DNA of 64,000 bases from Diprion similis (GCF_021155765.1 NC_060112.1:14880001-14944000), one strand, 5' to 3'; shown: positions 42,901 to 53,333, counted from the stretch's first letter. Made by a program: numbers and translations. The notes: generated by a model not told the origin, from the letters alone.

Positions 42901-45900
42901 TTCCGAGAATAGGACTCAGACAAATGGAAAGCCTTCGTGCGGACCTCATTAACGCCATCAAAAGGAGCGTTGACCCGAAGGTAGAGACCCGCAATTAACC
43001 AGCCCTCCGACCCTTTGTCTTTGCCAAAATTTTCTACCTTTACGGTAGACGGGAGAGAGAATCTCGTGTCTTCCCAACTTTTCGACTTTGTAGCGCAGGA
43101 TCATTCACCCTGACTTGGGTTGTTCCTCTTTCAGTGGAAAACGATCGCATGCTCGGTGATGTGCTGCGGATGCGGTTCGACGCCGACTTCAGCGGCGAAC
43201 CTGGAGGCTGGTGGCTGCATCAGTGAGTACCAGAGGGACAAGGATCAAGCAAGATCTCAAACGGTAGTTCCGAGTGACTCGAGGATCGCGCTGACGCTTC
43301 ACAGACCGCTGTATCCTCCAGGAAGGATAATTCACGTGGTGCGACATCATACTAACAAGAACGAGTGAGTCTGCAATTTCTACTCCGCGCGGCGAATTGT
43401 ATTGTACATTTACATGAGAAAAAAAAATTTATACTTGTCAGGAAAATTTTGCTACCCCAAGGCGTGTGTTGGAGGCGGCTTGTTGTTTGCTCAATTACCC
43501 TGCAAAAGTTTTGGATTGAAAGTATGTTTCCCTTGTTTGCGGGGAAAAGTTGATTGCTTGACAAACTTTAGACTTTCAGTGGAATTGACTTCCGCTGGAA
43601 TTCTACAAATCTTTTTCGAATACTGAATTCACGCTTTCGGTGCAAACTTCCTCTTCTCATGTCTGGATAAAAGTGCATATACAAATAATAAATAAGAAAG
43701 AAAGACACGCCAGCATGTTGATACTAACGCCAATTAACCTGACACATTTCTATTTATAGGCAAAAGTATGAGTCCCGTTGGAGGTATGTTTATCACGATT
43801 AAATATAGTACAACTACTGTTCCAGAAATTATCATATTCTAGGGATTATGCATCTTGGGGACGCTCGCAGCATGCAACCATGGGCCTTATTAATATTAGT
43901 TATATCTATTCACGCGTGTTGTACCAATGTACTGCAATATTTTCCTCTTTACAATCCACGCCCCCCTCCTCCACCCACCCCTCCTGCCGCCGTGTTTGTC
44001 TTCAACCCCATCCATACGAAGTATTGTATTAGTCATGAAAGGCCTTTATAGGATGAGTTACGTGGAAGACTAGGAACCCTTGAAACTTTCAAGTTTTCGA
44101 TTTCAATCTCTTTCGTTGTTCAAATACCTTATTGTTAATATCGTTTGGGGTCGGTATCAAAGTGAAGAATTTCAACGGTTGAACAACCGCTAACTTATGC
44201 TGCCTTCATATCGCGTCATTGGACTTTTGCTCACATGATCCGTACGCTAAACTTTGAGATGATCCAAATGTCTTTTGAACTGGCACCTGCTAGTAATATA
44301 CGCACATTTTCGTCAAATATTTTCTCGCATCATTGATTCGAGAAGCATATGGAATCTGACATGAGTCCAATAACTAGATTCGTGTATGGAAATATCGTCA
44401 GCATAGTCTCAGATGATTTTGTTTGTTTTTTTCATTTCTTACTACTATTATTAGAATAATGCATTTGAAGCAAAATTCTTTTTCTCTGGTCTGAATTTCC
44501 TTACCGATTTCCATAAACGGTTATACATCACAACTGCGGTAACCATAAAAAAAAACCTAACAATTTGCATACAGAATAGCCGTAGAACTTTTTTTAAGAA
44601 GGTGAATGAATCTGATATTTAAATGTATATGAAGCATGTTAGAAATTCAGCGGAGTTATTAATTTTTCATACATGCTAATGCACATTTATTCGCGGTCGG
44701 AGTATTAACATTACTGAAATGCAGCGTATATTAAATATCTCCAAGGATTCCTGGTCCCCCGTAAATAGCGATTTAGTTATTATTCCCAACACTGCATGAT
44801 GGAGTAATGAGTCCGTATAGGTTGCTATAATTGACAATGTATCGTGTGTCCGTTTTAATTTTACGACTTTCAATCTTACCTACACCACCCTTGCATAGCT
44901 TCTACACAGTGGATATCGTGGAAGTCTGTCTCTTCTAATACTGTCGTCCGATTATGACGCCTCCTTCTATCTATCCCAACACAGTGCTGTCCAATACACC
45001 AACAATAATTTTTTCACACCGAGGAACATGCTCTGCGTTTTAAAATTACAGGCAAGTCCTGAGGAAGCGTGAGCCCGTCTATCAGGCCCTCTGGGCTGGG
45101 CCCTGCGACTTTGACGAGGTTTTGATCAGTCCGGTTATGATCCAGGACCACATGCCGGACACGATGTTGAACGCCTTGAACAAGGTAAGCCTAGAGAGCA
45201 ACGGTTCTTCCCTCGTTGTTACCGGTCAGCCGAGAAGAAGGTCGGTCAGTAGGAGTTCATCGGTGAAGCCAGGGTTATACGAGCCCCTCGAGGATAGCAT
45301 TGACGCTCCGGATATCGCCGGGAAAGTTATTCACAAAGACGCGGACCCGATTCCCTCCAGTATCTCAGGGGATAGCCCGACATTCGGCGAACCGGAATAT
45401 CCCCGGACTTCCGTGGATCTCATTAACGTTTCCGAAGACGATCCGCGTTCCAATCGCATAGCGATCATTGCCGACGTCGAGATAGTTTGATTATGCATAG
45501 TCTCTGACAAATTCGAGGTTCCCTCGTCTTTGGTATATTTTTTTTTTCTCACTTGCAATTCGAACCGTTCATTTTTATTTATAAACAACATTTTTTTTAT
45601 CATTATAGTTAGTTAATTTTGGGGGGGGGGGGGGGGGGAGATTACACGTACAAAGGAAATGCGTTACATATGTTACACTGACACGAGCTCGAATTAAAGA
45701 CGATCCATCGCATAAGTATTCGAATTACACGTGAGCGCTTTAGGTATACTTGCCACATAATTACCTATACTGTGCACAGTAGAATTACGCAATATGATCC
45801 AAGGATTTGTTAGGTGAATTTTATTTTCAATTTGGACTCTGACTCCTACTGTGATTGTTCTATTATAATTATTACTGTAATTGTGTCTTTCTTAAACTCT

Positions 45901-48317
45901 GATCGTCTTATCTTTATTGCCTTTAATTATTGCTAAAATATACTACTATTGCTTAGCCGGTATTGATGTACAATAGATATTAATAATTAGACAAATTTTT
46001 GACCACTCTTACGATAGTCGGTTGAGCTTATTTTACTCTTAACATTATTTTTCAGTACTATTGTTATTGTCATTATTATTTGAATATTTATACTATTATG
46101 ATTATTATTATTTTACTTCTGGTTCGAATACAATGTTATATAACGTACTAAATTCAGATAGTACCGGTTGCCATATATCTATAGTAATATGCATGACATC
46201 AGCTGAAAGTAAAACACTGCATGACGAGTAGATTTTAATATACTGTAATACTGTATACTATGCTTTAAGATTGGATTATAGGCTCAAAATTTTATTTATC
46301 ACGCAATGTACTCATTATTGGAGAAAACTATGAGTTCTTATGAGTTTCAAAAGTCACAGTATCCAGTTAATTGCATTTTTTCTCAACATATATATGATAT
46401 ACAGATCACAGACTGATATATAACATGTCACATGCATTTGAATTTATACATAACCGTGATATTTATTAAGTTAATACTTGAAGCAAGAAAAAAACAAATT
46501 TCGTATTTAATTACAATGTATAATTATAATTTATGTTACTGTACACGTTGTTTTTATTTAACTTATCGATTTAAGAAAAAAGTTATAATACCACTTTTTA
46601 TTTGGTCAACTGTACTATGTGCTCCTAATATATATATGCTACTTTTGCCAGGTTTTTTTTTTATATTTTGTTTCTCCTAATCCATTGACTGTTTGTTCAT
46701 CACATATTTTATCGTCTCGGTAGGGAACATTTTCCTTCAAAATTTGTGCAAATAAGGTCAACAAATATGATTAGTAAAATTTGGTCGTTTTGTTCTGAGT
46801 TGCTTAATTTAATCAAACGTTTGTCCATAGCGCTGGTATTGTAGAAAATGACTTTATAATTTTTTTTGTTTAACTGTAATACAAAATGTTCTCGATCAAT
46901 TTTCAGCATGACTATAAGAGAAGACGCGCTTTGTAGCTATATATAACAATAAGCGCTGGCACAGTGTTGTCTAGACTCTACATGACCTCACACGCTTGAT
47001 CTGTGTACACATCTGGGAAATAAATTGATCGATAATATTGCCCAGGTTATAGTTTAGCAACAAAATGATTGATTTTCAGGTAAGGTTTTTACAAGAAAAT
47101 ATCAGGCTTATCGGATACCACAGAAACGTGCCAGAGGGCGCAAACTTTGAAAATAATTTATCAAATAAGAAACAACGTCTGAAATAAAAGTTTCAGTATT
47201 ACAGTTACGAGTTTGATATTTATTCTGCTCACTGAGGATACCGTTTTCTCTTTCGGTAGTCGTATATAATACGGTCTATAAAAAAGTAAACGATCAATAT
47301 CGTCCCATTGAAAAGACTCGTGAGGTCTTTCATGCAATCATTTTATACCTGGACCAAGACCAGCTGTCCGGAACAACTGTGCGAATTTTATCGTGGTTCT
47401 AAGGCTTGAAAATTCCGGATTTCCTTTCTTTCAATTTGATCAAGCGAACCGGTTTAGACCACGATGTGTTATAGATTGAAATTTTGCCTGGATGTACGTA
47501 GACATATTTCTGCCTAGTGATTTACTGTCCTGCCTTCTTGCTTATACCATGGTTATACGTAATCGCGACATTGACAAGGAGAGGTCCCGCAATAAGACAA
47601 ACCAATTTACCTAGAAATTTTTTGACGAACTCTTGTGCCAAAACAAAGCGACCCGTGTTTCGGTGCTTTAGTGAATGGGCATTCGTTAGCGAGTAGAAAA
47701 AGAAATAATGTCGGAAATATGCTATTGCGTTATTTTCCCAAAGCAATGTCACTATGAAACGGAAATTGCCTATAATTTCGTAGTCCTTGGGTCAATTGAC
47801 AATGTATATTATACATACCTTGAACAGCCGTATTTACTTAGATATACAGTTTAATTTCTTCCGAGAGTGGGTGAAATTTTTTTTTATTCAAATCCTTCCG
47901 TCCCATATAGCGCGACCTCACTTTGTGAGCATGGAAACGCGCTTGTCGATCTTGCTCGGAAAATTACTCAGCCTGTTTATGTCCGTATAACGTACACCAT
48001 GAACAAAAGGGAAATGTGGCTGAGGGTGTGTGGTGTGGACCAGGTGTCGGCGTGCAGAGATCGGAGCGCCGAGATGATGGCTGCGAGGTCGTCGCCCCGT
48101 TTACCCTGCACCCATAACTCCGCGGCCAGCATCCAACTCGAAACACGGCAGCGTCCCGACGCCCGCAACGGAGACCGCGACGCCGGCAAGAGTGTCGCAA
48201 CCACTGCCACCACACCCTCCCTTCGCCACGATACAAGGTATTAATGAAATATTGGGTGGGCATGCTTCCTTAAGGTCAGTAGGGAGAAGGTTGTCACTAA
48301 TAAATCTCGATCACCAT

Positions 48318-48352
<35 letters not shown>

Positions 48353-51300
48353 TTTCCGAATCTTACATATAATATGTGTGTACCTATGTTGTAATGTGTG
48401 CCCAACGAATCAGTCTGGCGAGTAATTGGCTATGAAGAAACGACGTCGGCCCGTTTGATACCACGAGAAAAAATTCTTCAGAGTACCTATTTGTCTTCCT
48501 AAGATCGGAAGACCATCGTACATTCGATTGGGTCTGCCTTTCCAGCCAGCCTGGAGTCAATCAGTTCGTAATTATTCAAATTTATGAACTTGTATCACCC
48601 CGTTTCTACGGGACTTTTTATTCACTCGTCTTTTGTATCTGTAATATCAAAGCTTTCGCAGCTCTCATTCTCCACAGCTAAACTTCGTCACTTTTACCCT
48701 TATTCCTGTGCAAATTGTAAATTAAAGCGCAGAACGTTCGAGATAATCTATAGCCTTAAGTACGGTGCTTATAACCGGTTGTATGTAATCTCAAGCTCAA
48801 TTATCGCATCACTCACGTCACGTATAAAGTTTGTAATTTACTGCAAATTTAATTTCCACAGATTTATCGTACGAAATCATTTAAATTATCATTTTTTAAT
48901 TCGTCATCAGCGCACCGCAGGCTTGTTGCGTAATCATTCGTTACAGTGCATCGTACACATATAGTTGCTTGGAGATGTTTGGTTTTTCATGGACTTAAAT
49001 CATGCCGCGATCAGAGCGGTATCTTAATTATTACTTGATAAAAAATTTTCCGGCGTTTTTTACTATCACATCGTAAGCGATATTGTAGTATTCAATTTTT
49101 TTTTTCTACTTATCTAAATTTTCCCACTCTGTAGCTAATAAGTTTATTCTGTTTTTACACAGTTTTATATAACAGCAGTGATTCGTCAGCCGCAGACCAG
49201 TTCATCTGTTTTTGACAAAAAATATTTTTAGACAGGCAAGGCCTCTCTGCCAAAATTTGCGACAACCTTGTCTCTACGTTATTTTACTGGCGGCTGCAGA
49301 ATATCGATTCTTATGCAGCTGGTTTTTCCCACTGCACTTTGTCTTGTGATCGTAACCCAAGGTTTCTTAATTAATTGTATACAACATTGTACGCGGAATG
49401 AATTATCCTTGAAAACAAATATTTTTAAACGTTCTGTCACGATTTACTCACCGATATTAGTAGATTGTGAGGCATGTAAAATACCAAATTTTATGAATTG
49501 CGTCAGACGTGTTTAGGTATCACAGTTTGGAATTGATATTCAGTTACTTGTTGTGCCTTTGCACATAATTATATCAATCATTGTACAATACACGGACAGA
49601 AATGTGTACAAGAGTAACATGTTATACCAGAGAAAAAGTAACGAGTAGATATATACGTAAAGTTGTTCGATGTCGATCAGGCATGGGAATGAGCATTATG
49701 CCGTAAGAATTGGATGTTTATTGTATTTAGTTTCTCTACCTTTTCGTTTTTTTTTTTTTTTTTTTTTGGTATCACTATCATATCGTTGATATCTTAGTTG
49801 CAGTAAGTTCAAATTTATTCTACACGGCTTGTTGGCTTCATCGTTTTACATTACCTGGCACATTTATATTTTCGCTGCATGCAAAAATTCACCTACATAT
49901 CACTCAGGTCATCGACACTCACTGCAACTAATCAATGCTAATGTTTAATCACGATTGGTATTCCCTTTGATAAATATACTTTAATGTTATAAACGTGTAT
50001 CTACCGGTATGTTTCAAAAGTGTCATTACTCATCTATATTTAATCGTTCGGTATAATTTATTGACACGAGTTGTGGAAAAATATACGTAACGATCGTTGC
50101 AGTCAGGATTGTAAACGTAAACGTACTGCTGATTGGTCATAATTCAAATTGGCATTCTTATTCATGTTTGCAAATTACAAGCAGTGAGTTGCTATTTGAA
50201 ATAAAAACTTTGCCGGTGGTAAATAATTTTTATCTCGTTTAGCGCTTTAATGGTTATCGTAAATCCTTTCTAAAAAAAATTCAAATGGCCTTCTGTTATC
50301 TGGAGAAGTTCCATACAGAGAGCTGCTGACCTTCGTACGGAGAATTAGAGTTCGCAAAATATGGGGAAATTAGTTCGCGATGTTCGAAAAAGATTTAGAG
50401 AATCCCGGCTTGAGTTTGAAAAACTTTTTCCTATTGCCAAGTTATAAAACTTTACTCACCCTGTAGAAACATGAAACCCTCTGCTATAACTTCAAAGTCA
50501 GCAACGACTTGCAAGAATTTCTCAGATCACACGGGCTTTTTGAATGGAACATATCGATTTGTACCATGTTTGGCATATGCTATAACGTTCCATCCGGTAA
50601 GAAGGCGGGTAATAGTTTGAATTTAAATTTTTCATTTTTTACCAAAAGAAATTAAACGATATACCTGAACGATTACAATAATTGGCTTTCAATATACCGA
50701 GTAACGTACTCCTGGAGACAGCAAACATTCAAATCCAAGAGAGTCGTATCTGATAAAAAGACTATTATAGTTTAAAATAGAATTTCTCACTTCGTACCAA
50801 GTATACCACGAACTAAAGAATGAAAACATTAAACCCGTAAAAATCTGCGCGACGATATTCGAATAACGATCGACACTCTACCCGTCGCTATATATTAAAT
50901 CCCAACGTGTCCCCCGCGAGGTGCAGATACTCATTAAATTCGTGGAAAAGATCTCGTTGCTCCGGCGCTTTGCGACCCGGTAAAATGGGGCGTCTCCCAA
51001 GAAACTCTAATGAAATTATCCCAGGTTATAACGACGCTGGGTCCAGCGAAGCCACAGAGGACCGGAACGTCGGCGCATACGTCTTCGGCGGAGGCCTCAG
51101 AGGTCCGGGAGGCCGTCGAGGTCCAGGAGGTCGAGATCGAGCCGGAGATGAGGGCCTTGCTGTCCCCGCCGAGTCCCGCCAAGCTTAAAACATCCGCAGG
51201 AACGCCCCCGCACAGATTGTGCCTGGAAACGAGCTTCACGTCCCTCCATAGACCCCCCGAGTTCCCTCAGGACGCGGGGCTGCTGCAGTCCAGGCAAGTC

Positions 51301-53239
51301 TCGAGAGGACTGCGCTGGGAATACGTCGGTGCTGCTGATAGGAGAACGAACGAGGGAAAATTGTAAGAACCGGAAGCTCCGTTATACCCGAAATCTCGAG
51401 GCAGCAGGGATCGAGGCGGTCCCGCATCCCCGTATAAACTACAAACTGCACCCGCACTTACAATTAGGCTAGAATCATCCTTCGTGCACGCAGTTTAACA
51501 CGCCTTTGGCGAATGATCTTCGCACGCTTGCGTTACACATTTCTTCTTTTTTTCTCTTATTTTTCTGTCGAATCACCATCGTGCGTATAATGAGTCGAGA
51601 TTTCTTAGCAACCTTCTTACCGTTCGCCCTGCAATCCTGAGTACTCATCTCGCGTAACCTTCGACCGAACTAACACTTGTTTCTACAGATCCCGAAACTT
51701 GGGAGAGTGGGACAATATTCGAGCTTTGGCGCCCTTGGCCACGCCGGAAACTTTGTCCGAAGCTTCGAGCGATCCTCCGTCCCCTGTTCCTCCCCCGCGA
51801 CCGATGAGGCGGACACCTAAGATTCCTGGGAACTTATCCACCGCCGCTGACGACCTCAAGAATAATCTACACTTTGCGATGTTGTCCGCGAAGAATTACT
51901 TCCTCAAAGAGGAAACTAACGGCAGTCATAGCAGTGGAAATAGCGAGGCGAGCTACGAGAGCGCCAAAAGTCTTGGCGCCGGACTTCCGCCTCCGGTACC
52001 GAGGAGAAGAGACTCGGTCATTGTTAGGAGGTATAATTGCAATTAGACATTGCCGTTATTGTTACTTTTTTTGGTACTTCAATACACTTCTTGGTATTAT
52101 ACTGGTATCGTGACTCGCGGTGTGTAAGTGAAATAAAATTGGAATAGATATGACTTTCTGGGGTGAATTTACATAGCTGCAGGTGTATAGTTTAATTCGC
52201 AAAGAATGCAGAAATCAGCGAGAATAATAACTTGACGCGAGAAATAGCGGTTATATGTAGTTTACTTCAAAAACGTTCGATCTGAAAATTATATACCTCT
52301 GTACAAAATCATCAAATTGTCGCTAATGTTGATTCGGAGAACACAAGATTCATTCTTTCCTGTTTGAATTGAAATTCTATACGTAACAAACAAGTAATAG
52401 GTGAAACATGTTAAATTTTTAACACTAAGAAACGGCGGGTTCTAGTTGATGTAGAATTGGGTAACAATACATTAAAACGTACACGCATACAATGCATTAT
52501 ATAAATAGATATAATTTCTTCGAGTTGGTCGGGAAGTGTTCGGTTAAAACGCACGTGTGGCCTTATCTCAAAAGGCTTGAAACTAGCAACTGTAGAGTTC
52601 ATTCACGCGACAGAAATCGGTACTTACTATAGGTACTCACGAATGTTGTATCTTAATGTTGCAACGGAGCAAAAAAAAAAAAATATTTCTCTTTTGCCAG
52701 AGAACATAGAATTTGTACTGCAGCCTGCTGCAGGGACGATATTTCTGAAAATTCGTCCTCGCCATCCTCGAGAATATCTCACACTTCGCACAGGGTCCAA
52801 GACGACTTCACCAAGGAAGAACACGACACAAACGGATCGAGTTTGGACTTCTACGAAGCACAGGTAAGATTCCAAATATCGTACATCGTAATATCAAATT
52901 ACAGAACGTTGAACTTCTCAGTTCTTGGCTGTAACTAGTTTCTACGTGTGATAATTATAGGATTCGATCGGCCAACGGGAAAGCAGCAACGAAGTCTTTC
53001 TGAGTGTCCGAAGTTCCCCGGAGTGCAAGGGTCTGATGACGCCGGCGATCGACCTGGGGGTCGAATGGAAACGGAAACTTGATCCTCCCAAACTCGGCGG
53101 AGACGCCTCTCTGCCCCTTCTTCACGGGCTGTCGCCAACGCCTCCACACGCGCAGCACAATTCGCCTTTCTTCAACGCGAAACGAAAGAAGTACGTTTAT
53201 CCGATCACGATGGTCGGCAGGGGTGAAAGTAGTGTATAG
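12607..53239 (+). CDS. inaE: sn1-specific diacylglycerol lipase, DAGL-alpha / inaE type (full gene span, alternative isoforms)
   Basis: This multipass lipase hydrolyses diacylglycerol to 2-monoacylglycerol (2-AG in animals) at the plasma membrane; in flies inaE supports phototransduction. Coding exons: 12607-12701 or 15099-15193 (alternative first exons), 36317-36528, 40351-40452, 40666-40855, 41002-41086, 41203-41531, 41946-42141, 42259-42447, 42690-42980, 43135-43364, 43760-43783, 45052-45184, 51025-51362, 51689-52030, 52794-52863 and 52961-53239. These give 1034 codons plus stop, and every phase matches. Four N-terminal membrane segments precede the lipase domain. The catalytic triad is Ser483 (VGHSLGAG), Asp535 (VGKDVVPRIG) and His630 (GRIIHVV). 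An alternative short form ends at 45490 (793 aa). The first intron is 23.6 kb from exon 1a. Function is secure; assignment as the insect DAGL-alpha orthologue rests on remembered sequence similarity. Confidence 0.95.
12702..15098. other. Intron segment between DAGL exons 1a and 1b
   Basis: This is non-coding as far as can be seen. Several open frames of 60-126 codons occur on the plus strand around 14100-14770, but they overlap each other in different frames and lack domain signatures. The segment presumably carries regulatory sequence for exon 1b. Confidence 0.5.
14990..15098 (+). promoter_or_regulatory. Candidate TATA-containing promoter of DAGL exon 1b
   Basis: TATATAG at 14991-14997 lies about 100 bp upstream of the exon 1b ATG. 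That leaves room for a start site near 15020 and a 5' UTR of about 75 nt without an intron. The spacing is suitable, but this is inferred from one motif. Confidence 0.3.
15099..15193 (+). CDS. inaE: DAGL alternative first coding exon 1b
   Basis: A second ATG exon lies 2.4 kb downstream of 1a. It begins MPSLIAFGRRWRIGSDDL and ends in donor AT|GTGAGT. It has the same 95-nt length and the same phase 2 as exon 1a, so it also splices in frame to 36317 (split codon Met). Exons 1a and 1b share 16 of 32 residues, including RRW, GSDDL and PG. Position, length, phase and homology together support a duplicated alternative first exon. Its use in transcripts is not shown by the sequence. Confidence 0.85.
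21959..22010. repeat. Trinucleotide microsatellite (ATC)n grading into (GTC)n
   Basis: About 10 ATC units run directly into CGTCATCGTCGTCGTC. It lies in DAGL intron 1 and is non-coding. Confidence 0.9.
22380..23560. other. CpG-rich block within DAGL intron 1
   Basis: A roughly 1.2-kb stretch is clearly richer in CG dinucleotides than the surrounding intron and includes a CT repeat at about 23265-23290. Several overlapping frames are open on both strands, as expected from base composition, and none shows a domain. It could be an intronic promoter or enhancer. Confidence 0.35.
30247..30284. repeat. 9-bp purine minisatellite (GGAAAAGGA)n
   Basis: About four copies of a 9-bp all-purine unit, GGAAAAGGA, run in tandem. 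It lies in DAGL intron 1. Confidence 0.9.
30480..30532. repeat. 9-bp minisatellite (CCCCGTTTT / CCCCGCTTT)n
   Basis: About six tandem copies of a pyrimidine-rich 9-bp unit drift from CCCCGTTTT to CCCCGCTTT. It sits about 200 bp from the purine minisatellite and has the same period, with the strand asymmetry reversed. Confidence 0.9.
33688..34129. mobile_element. Dispersed non-autonomous element with GGGTTCCGTA inverted ends
   Basis: The left end reads AAACCGGACAAGTGCGAG, then GGACTCGCACC and GAGGGTTCCGTAC. The right end has GGGTTCCGTTTTT followed by TACGGAACCCTAAAAA. AGGGTTCCGTA (33722-33732) and TACGGAACCCT (34110-34120) are perfect 11-bp inverted repeats. An 8-bp direct repeat GAGAGAAA flanks the element (33680-33687 and 34130-34137) and may be a target-site duplication. 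The ends resemble, from memory, a short repeat very common in Lepidoptera and other arthropods. There is no coding capacity. Class (SINE-like or fold-back) is uncertain. Confidence 0.75.
36317..41086 (+). CDS. inaE: DAGL exons 2-5: transmembrane bundle and cytosolic linker
   Basis: Exons 36317-36528, 40351-40452, 40666-40855 and 41002-41086. Membrane segments, after the first one spanning the exon 1/2 junction, are around LGYVVILVISIVVELSISVL, VMIVEMGWLCAGIAWLV and VISNWCVLASVLVTVWCTF. Between segments 2 and 3 is MRGSILDTAPRAPMQYYLY, and between 3 and 4 is the HYSTCP loop, both typical of DAGL-alpha. The end carries a basic stretch and a Cys-rich LLFCCMGN, a plausible palmitoylation site. The four exons join with phases 2, 1, 1, 2 and 0. 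Confidence 0.93.
36529..40350. other. DAGL intron 2 (3.8 kb)
   Basis: No gene was recognised. A 122-codon plus-strand frame at 37458-37826 has no domain signature and is treated as chance. A GA-rich tract lies at about 39361-39415 and a TA repeat at 40259-40276. Confidence 0.6.
41203..45184 (+). CDS. inaE: DAGL exons 6-12: catalytic lipase domain
   Basis: Exons 41203-41531, 41946-42141, 42259-42447, 42690-42980, 43135-43364, 43760-43783 and 45052-45184. Conserved landmarks in order are FFRDLDVVPSDVVAGLVLL, FALAAYGWPMFL, DDNCCQCNYAAL, VDVGETPFFVALDY, VVSIRGTLSMKDVLTDL, DWLGHKGMVQAAEYI, the nucleophile elbow VGHSLGAGTAAI (Ser483), FAPPGGLLS, VGKDVVPRIGL (Asp535) and RPLYPPGRIIHVV (His630), then EVLISPVMIQDHMPD. 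All match DAGL-alpha. The domain is intact. Confidence 0.95.
41532..41945. other. DAGL intron 6 (414 bp)
   Basis: AT-rich with a GA repeat at about 41808-41826. A splice-site-bounded open stretch at 41873-41919 was tested as an exon, but at 47 nt it breaks the frame. Confidence 0.6.
43365..43759. other. DAGL intron 10 (395 bp)
   Basis: AT-rich; contains chance open frames that overlap one another in different registers. Nothing else was recognised before the microexon. Confidence 0.5.
43760..43783 (+). CDS. inaE: DAGL 24-nt microexon (exon 11)
   Basis: It is bounded by TTTATAG| and |GTATGT and enters and leaves in phase 2. Together with neighbouring split codons it encodes EQKYESRWR between HHTNKN and QVLRKREP. 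Because 24 is a multiple of three, skipping it also keeps frame (HHTNKNEQVLRKREP). It lies just after the catalytic-His segment. Support is splice-site quality, phase and composition only. Confidence 0.7.
43784..45051. other. DAGL intron 11 (1.3 kb)
   Basis: AT-rich, apart from a short C-rich stretch around 43970. No gene or repeat was recognised. Confidence 0.5.
45185..45490 (+). CDS. inaE: DAGL alternative short C-terminus (exon 12 extension)
   Basis: If the donor at 45185 (AAG|GTAAGC) is not used, the frame stays open for 101 more codons to a TGA at 45488-45490. The result is a 793-residue isoform. The added tail is Ser/Pro-rich and acidic (SRSSSVKPG, DAPDIAGKVI, SPTFGEPEYP, DLINVSEDDPRS). 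GC content and codon use look coding right to the stop and then drop sharply. Drosophila inaE is known to make a short and a long protein differing at the C-terminus, which fits this arrangement. Confidence 0.75.
   Translation, partial: VSLESNGSSLVVTGQPRRRSVSRSSSVKPGLYEPLEDSIDAPDIAGKVIHKDADPIPSSISGDSPTFGEPEYPRTSVDLINVSEDDPRSNRIAIIADVEIV
45621..45638. repeat. Homopolymer of 18 G
   Basis: An uninterrupted run of 18 G lies 130 nt past the short-isoform stop, within its likely 3' UTR. The exact length could also be a sequencing uncertainty. Confidence 0.85.
48318..48350. repeat. (ATC)n microsatellite
   Basis: About 11 uninterrupted ATC units in DAGL intron 12. Confidence 0.9.
51025..53239 (+). 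CDS. inaE: DAGL exons 13-16: long-isoform C-terminal cytosolic tail
   Basis: Exons 51025-51362, 51689-52030, 52794-52863 and 52961-53239 (TAG) join in phase to exon 12, giving ALNKVITTLGPAKPQRTGTS at the junction. The tail of about 340 residues is disordered: Pro-rich (DPPSPVPPPRPMRRTPKIP, LPPPVPRRR), acidic (EVEIEPEMR) and Ser-rich. It includes stretches that may bind SH3 domains. It ends KYVYPITMVGRGESSV. The vertebrate Homer ligand PPxxF was not found; the closest is PPKLG near the C-terminus. A poly(A) signal follows 89 nt after the stop. Confidence 0.9.
52031..52793. other. DAGL intron 14 (763 bp)
   Basis: AT-rich; a run of A lies near 52670-52683. Nothing else was recognised. Confidence 0.6.
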
Positions 53240-53327
53240 TGTATCGCCGTTAGGAAATGGGACCATTTGTAATTTAGTATAGTCAGGGCTATTCAATAGA
53301 CGGTGAAATTGAATATGACAGTTATGA

Positions 53328-53333
53328 AATAAA
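53328..53333 (+). promoter_or_regulatory. Poly(A) signal of the DAGL long isoform
   Basis: AATAAA begins 89 nt after the stop codon at 53239, in AT-rich sequence. Confidence 0.55.

Larger units (their letters stand above)
45491..51024. other. DAGL intron 12 / 3' UTR of the short isoform (5.5 kb)
   Basis: The first part would be the short isoform's 3' UTR, with an AATAAA at 47019-47024. Further right are a GC-rich patch at about 48030-48240, an ATC microsatellite at 48318-48350 and a T run at 49747-49767. Remaining sequence is AT-rich. A 126-codon frame at 48584-48964 has no domain and is not accepted as a gene. Confidence 0.5.

Noticed and set aside
48584-48964. 126-codon plus-strand frame in DAGL intron 12
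   Set aside because: Composition matches translated AT-rich DNA; no signal peptide with a sensible mature part, no domain, no splice logic.
50927-50979. Segment after GTGCAG reading ILIKFVEKISLLRRFATR, possible DAGL exon before exon 13
   Set aside because: At 53 nt it does not fit the phase-0 junction, and exon 12 joins directly and sensibly to 51025.
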